Assembly: GCA_900554225.1 (NCBI GenBank)
Contig: USGH01000157.1
Location: 1-6,499 of the forward strand
DNA: 6,499 nt
Source of the DNA: an uncultured Eubacteriales bacterium
GTDB taxonomy: Bacteria > Bacillota > Clostridia > Oscillospirales > CAG-272
Direction: 5' to 3'
The notes beneath the pieces are model-generated. The model was given only the letters and a program-made list of their open reading frames with translations. It made no database searches and was not told the origin of the DNA. The position numbers and the translations under genes are program-made. Below are positions 5,744 through 6,499 of the stretch, piece after piece; the first letter of the stretch is position 1; every line of letters begins with the position of its first letter.

Positions 5744-5748
5744 TTGTC

Positions 5749-6499
5749 ATGGAAAAGAAAACGGTAACTGAAGAAATGGAAAACCTGTACCCGGATTACG
5801 CCGAGGAGCTGACCCGGGTCATTCACAGCGGTCGCTCTCCGAAGGCGATGGAGGACGCGATCCTACAGTTTCACGAGAATGACATTGCCGCGACCATGGA
5901 AACGTGGACTCCGGCGGAACGGAAAATCCTATACCAGACCCTGCCGGAGGAAGATCTGGCGAGTATTTTCGGGTATCTCGACGATGTAGCACCTTATTTT
6001 GCCGAGCTGGGGATCCGCAAAAAGGTCGCGATACTTGCTGGAATGGAAGCGGACGACGCGGTAAAGTGCCTGCGCCAGCTCTCCAAGGAAGAACGCAATA
6101 CCTTAATCGATCTCATGGACGATCAGTCCCGGCGGGAGATCTGCTTCCTCAGCTCCTTCGACGAGGATGAGGTCGGCAGCATCATGACCACGAACTTTGT
6201 CTCGATTCCGGCAAATTCCGGTGTGCGGCAGGCAATGCGTTCCGTGATCGATCAGGCGGCGGATCATGACAACATCACAACGATCTACGTCACCGCGGCG
6301 GATGGAACCTACTGCGGTGCGATCACCCTACAGGAGCTGATCATTGCCCGCGACGGAGAAGCGCTGGAGCCGATGATCGCCACGTCGTATCCCTACGTCT
6401 ATGCGGAGGATCCTGTGGAGGACTGCATTGAGCGGATCAAGGGCTATTCGGAAACGTCCATTCCCGTGCTGTCCGGCGACAACCGACTCATCGGCGTGA
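5749..6499 (+). CDS. mgtE: MgtE-type Mg2+ transporter, N-terminal and CBS domains (3' partial)
   Basis: MgtE is a homodimeric Mg2+-gated channel of the cytoplasmic membrane. Its cytosolic N and CBS domains sense intracellular Mg2+ and close the pore when it is plentiful. The 250 visible codons cover an acidic, alpha-helical MgtE N domain (about residues 35-140, with HENDIAA at 42-48 and LPEEDLASIF at 65-74). The first CBS domain opens with EVGSIMTTNFVSIP (141-154), and the second begins around YVYAEDPVEDCIERI and runs to the edge at NRLIGV. The many Asp and Glu residues fit Mg2+ binding between the domains. The five-helix pore domain lies beyond the window, so loss of the pore cannot be excluded. 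The start is fixed by AGGAGG 5 nt upstream. The gene has its own promoter and a leader of about 400 nt with attenuator-like folds, and is separated from the polysaccharide operon by a terminator. The family is secure. Confidence 0.9.
   Translation, partial: MEKKTVTEEMENLYPDYAEELTRVIHSGRSPKAMEDAILQFHENDIAATMETWTPAERKILYQTLPEEDLASIFGYLDDVAPYFAELGIRKKVAILAGMEADDAVKCLRQLSKEERNTLIDLMDDQSRREICFLSSFDEDEVGSIMTTNFVSIPANSGVRQAMRSVIDQAADHDNITTIYVTAADGTYCGAITLQELIIARDGEALEPMIATSYPYVYAEDPVEDCIERIKGYSETSIPVLSGDNRLIGV

Larger units (their letters stand above)
5350..5748 (+). promoter_or_regulatory. Long structured mgtE leader, candidate cis-regulatory RNA
   Basis: This 5' leader of about 400 nt runs from the predicted transcription start to the mgtE ATG. 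In order it holds a 7-bp hairpin (ATGGAAA 5352-5358 with TTTCCAT 5368-5374), a long nested stem (5392-5490), a terminator-like hairpin with T6 (5515-5583), an isolated hairpin (5621-5639), a second structured block with T7 (5645-5717) and the ribosome binding site. Genes for Mg2+ transport are often controlled by leader RNAs (M-box riboswitch, mgtA-type leaders), which supports a control role. The conserved M-box segments, such as the GUUAGGUGAGGC start and the later AGACGCC and GCUAAAGCUC blocks, are not present, so the class is unassigned. Confidence 0.6.

Noticed and set aside
5350..5748. M-box (ykoK) Mg2+ riboswitch before mgtE
   Set aside because: This was expected from the gene, but I cannot find the conserved M-box blocks. 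The nearest matches, GAGGTAAGGC at 5505-5514 and GCTGCCC at 5700-5706, are isolated and in the wrong context.
1..6499. Insertion sequences, CRISPR arrays, tRNA or rRNA genes
   Set aside because: No spaced direct repeats, transposase frames, terminal inverted repeats or tRNA-like cloverleaf were seen. The only tandem repeats are the Tyr-Gly codon arrays.

Overview
The window (about 57% G+C by impression, all recognisable genes on the + strand) looks like chromosomal DNA of a Gram-positive Clostridia-type Firmicute, perhaps of the Oscillospiraceae/Ruminococcaceae kind. This placement is an inference from protein style (polysaccharide tyrosine kinases with Tyr-Gly tails, a Clostridia-like MgtE), strong purine-rich ribosome binding sites, and intrinsic terminators. 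No marker gene proves it.

Left part (1-5229): the end of a surface-polysaccharide (capsule or exopolysaccharide) operon. Two consecutive genes encode fused Wzz-type chain-length regulators with cytoplasmic bacterial tyrosine (BY) kinase domains. The first is cut by the window edge. The second (1551-3083) is complete. Both end in a Tyr-Gly-rich autophosphorylation tail. They are followed by a complete membrane-anchored UDP-N-acetylhexosamine 4,6-dehydratase of the WbpM/PglF/CapD family (3141-5123). A strong Rho-independent terminator (5185-5229) closes the unit. Together the proteins would make a 6-deoxy-4-keto amino sugar precursor and control polymer length and export through kinase phosphorylation cycles.

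Right part (5315-6499): an independent transcription unit. An extended -10 sigma-A-type promoter (TTGCAG, 17 nt, TATAAT) starts an unusually long leader of about 400 nt before a MgtE-type Mg2+ channel gene, whose first 250 codons are visible.

The leader is the most interesting part of the window. It contains a long nested stem (5392-5490) that covers the ribosome binding site and most of a 33-codon leader ORF. A terminator-like hairpin with a T6 tract follows (5515-5583). An alternative pairing would exclude both of these, which is the logic of a transcription attenuator or riboswitch. A second structured element with a T7 tract lies just before the mgtE ribosome binding site. I could not match the leader to the M-box or any other metal riboswitch consensus I know, so it may be a new Mg2+-responsive or translation-coupled control RNA. 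That is inference from hand-folded pairings only.
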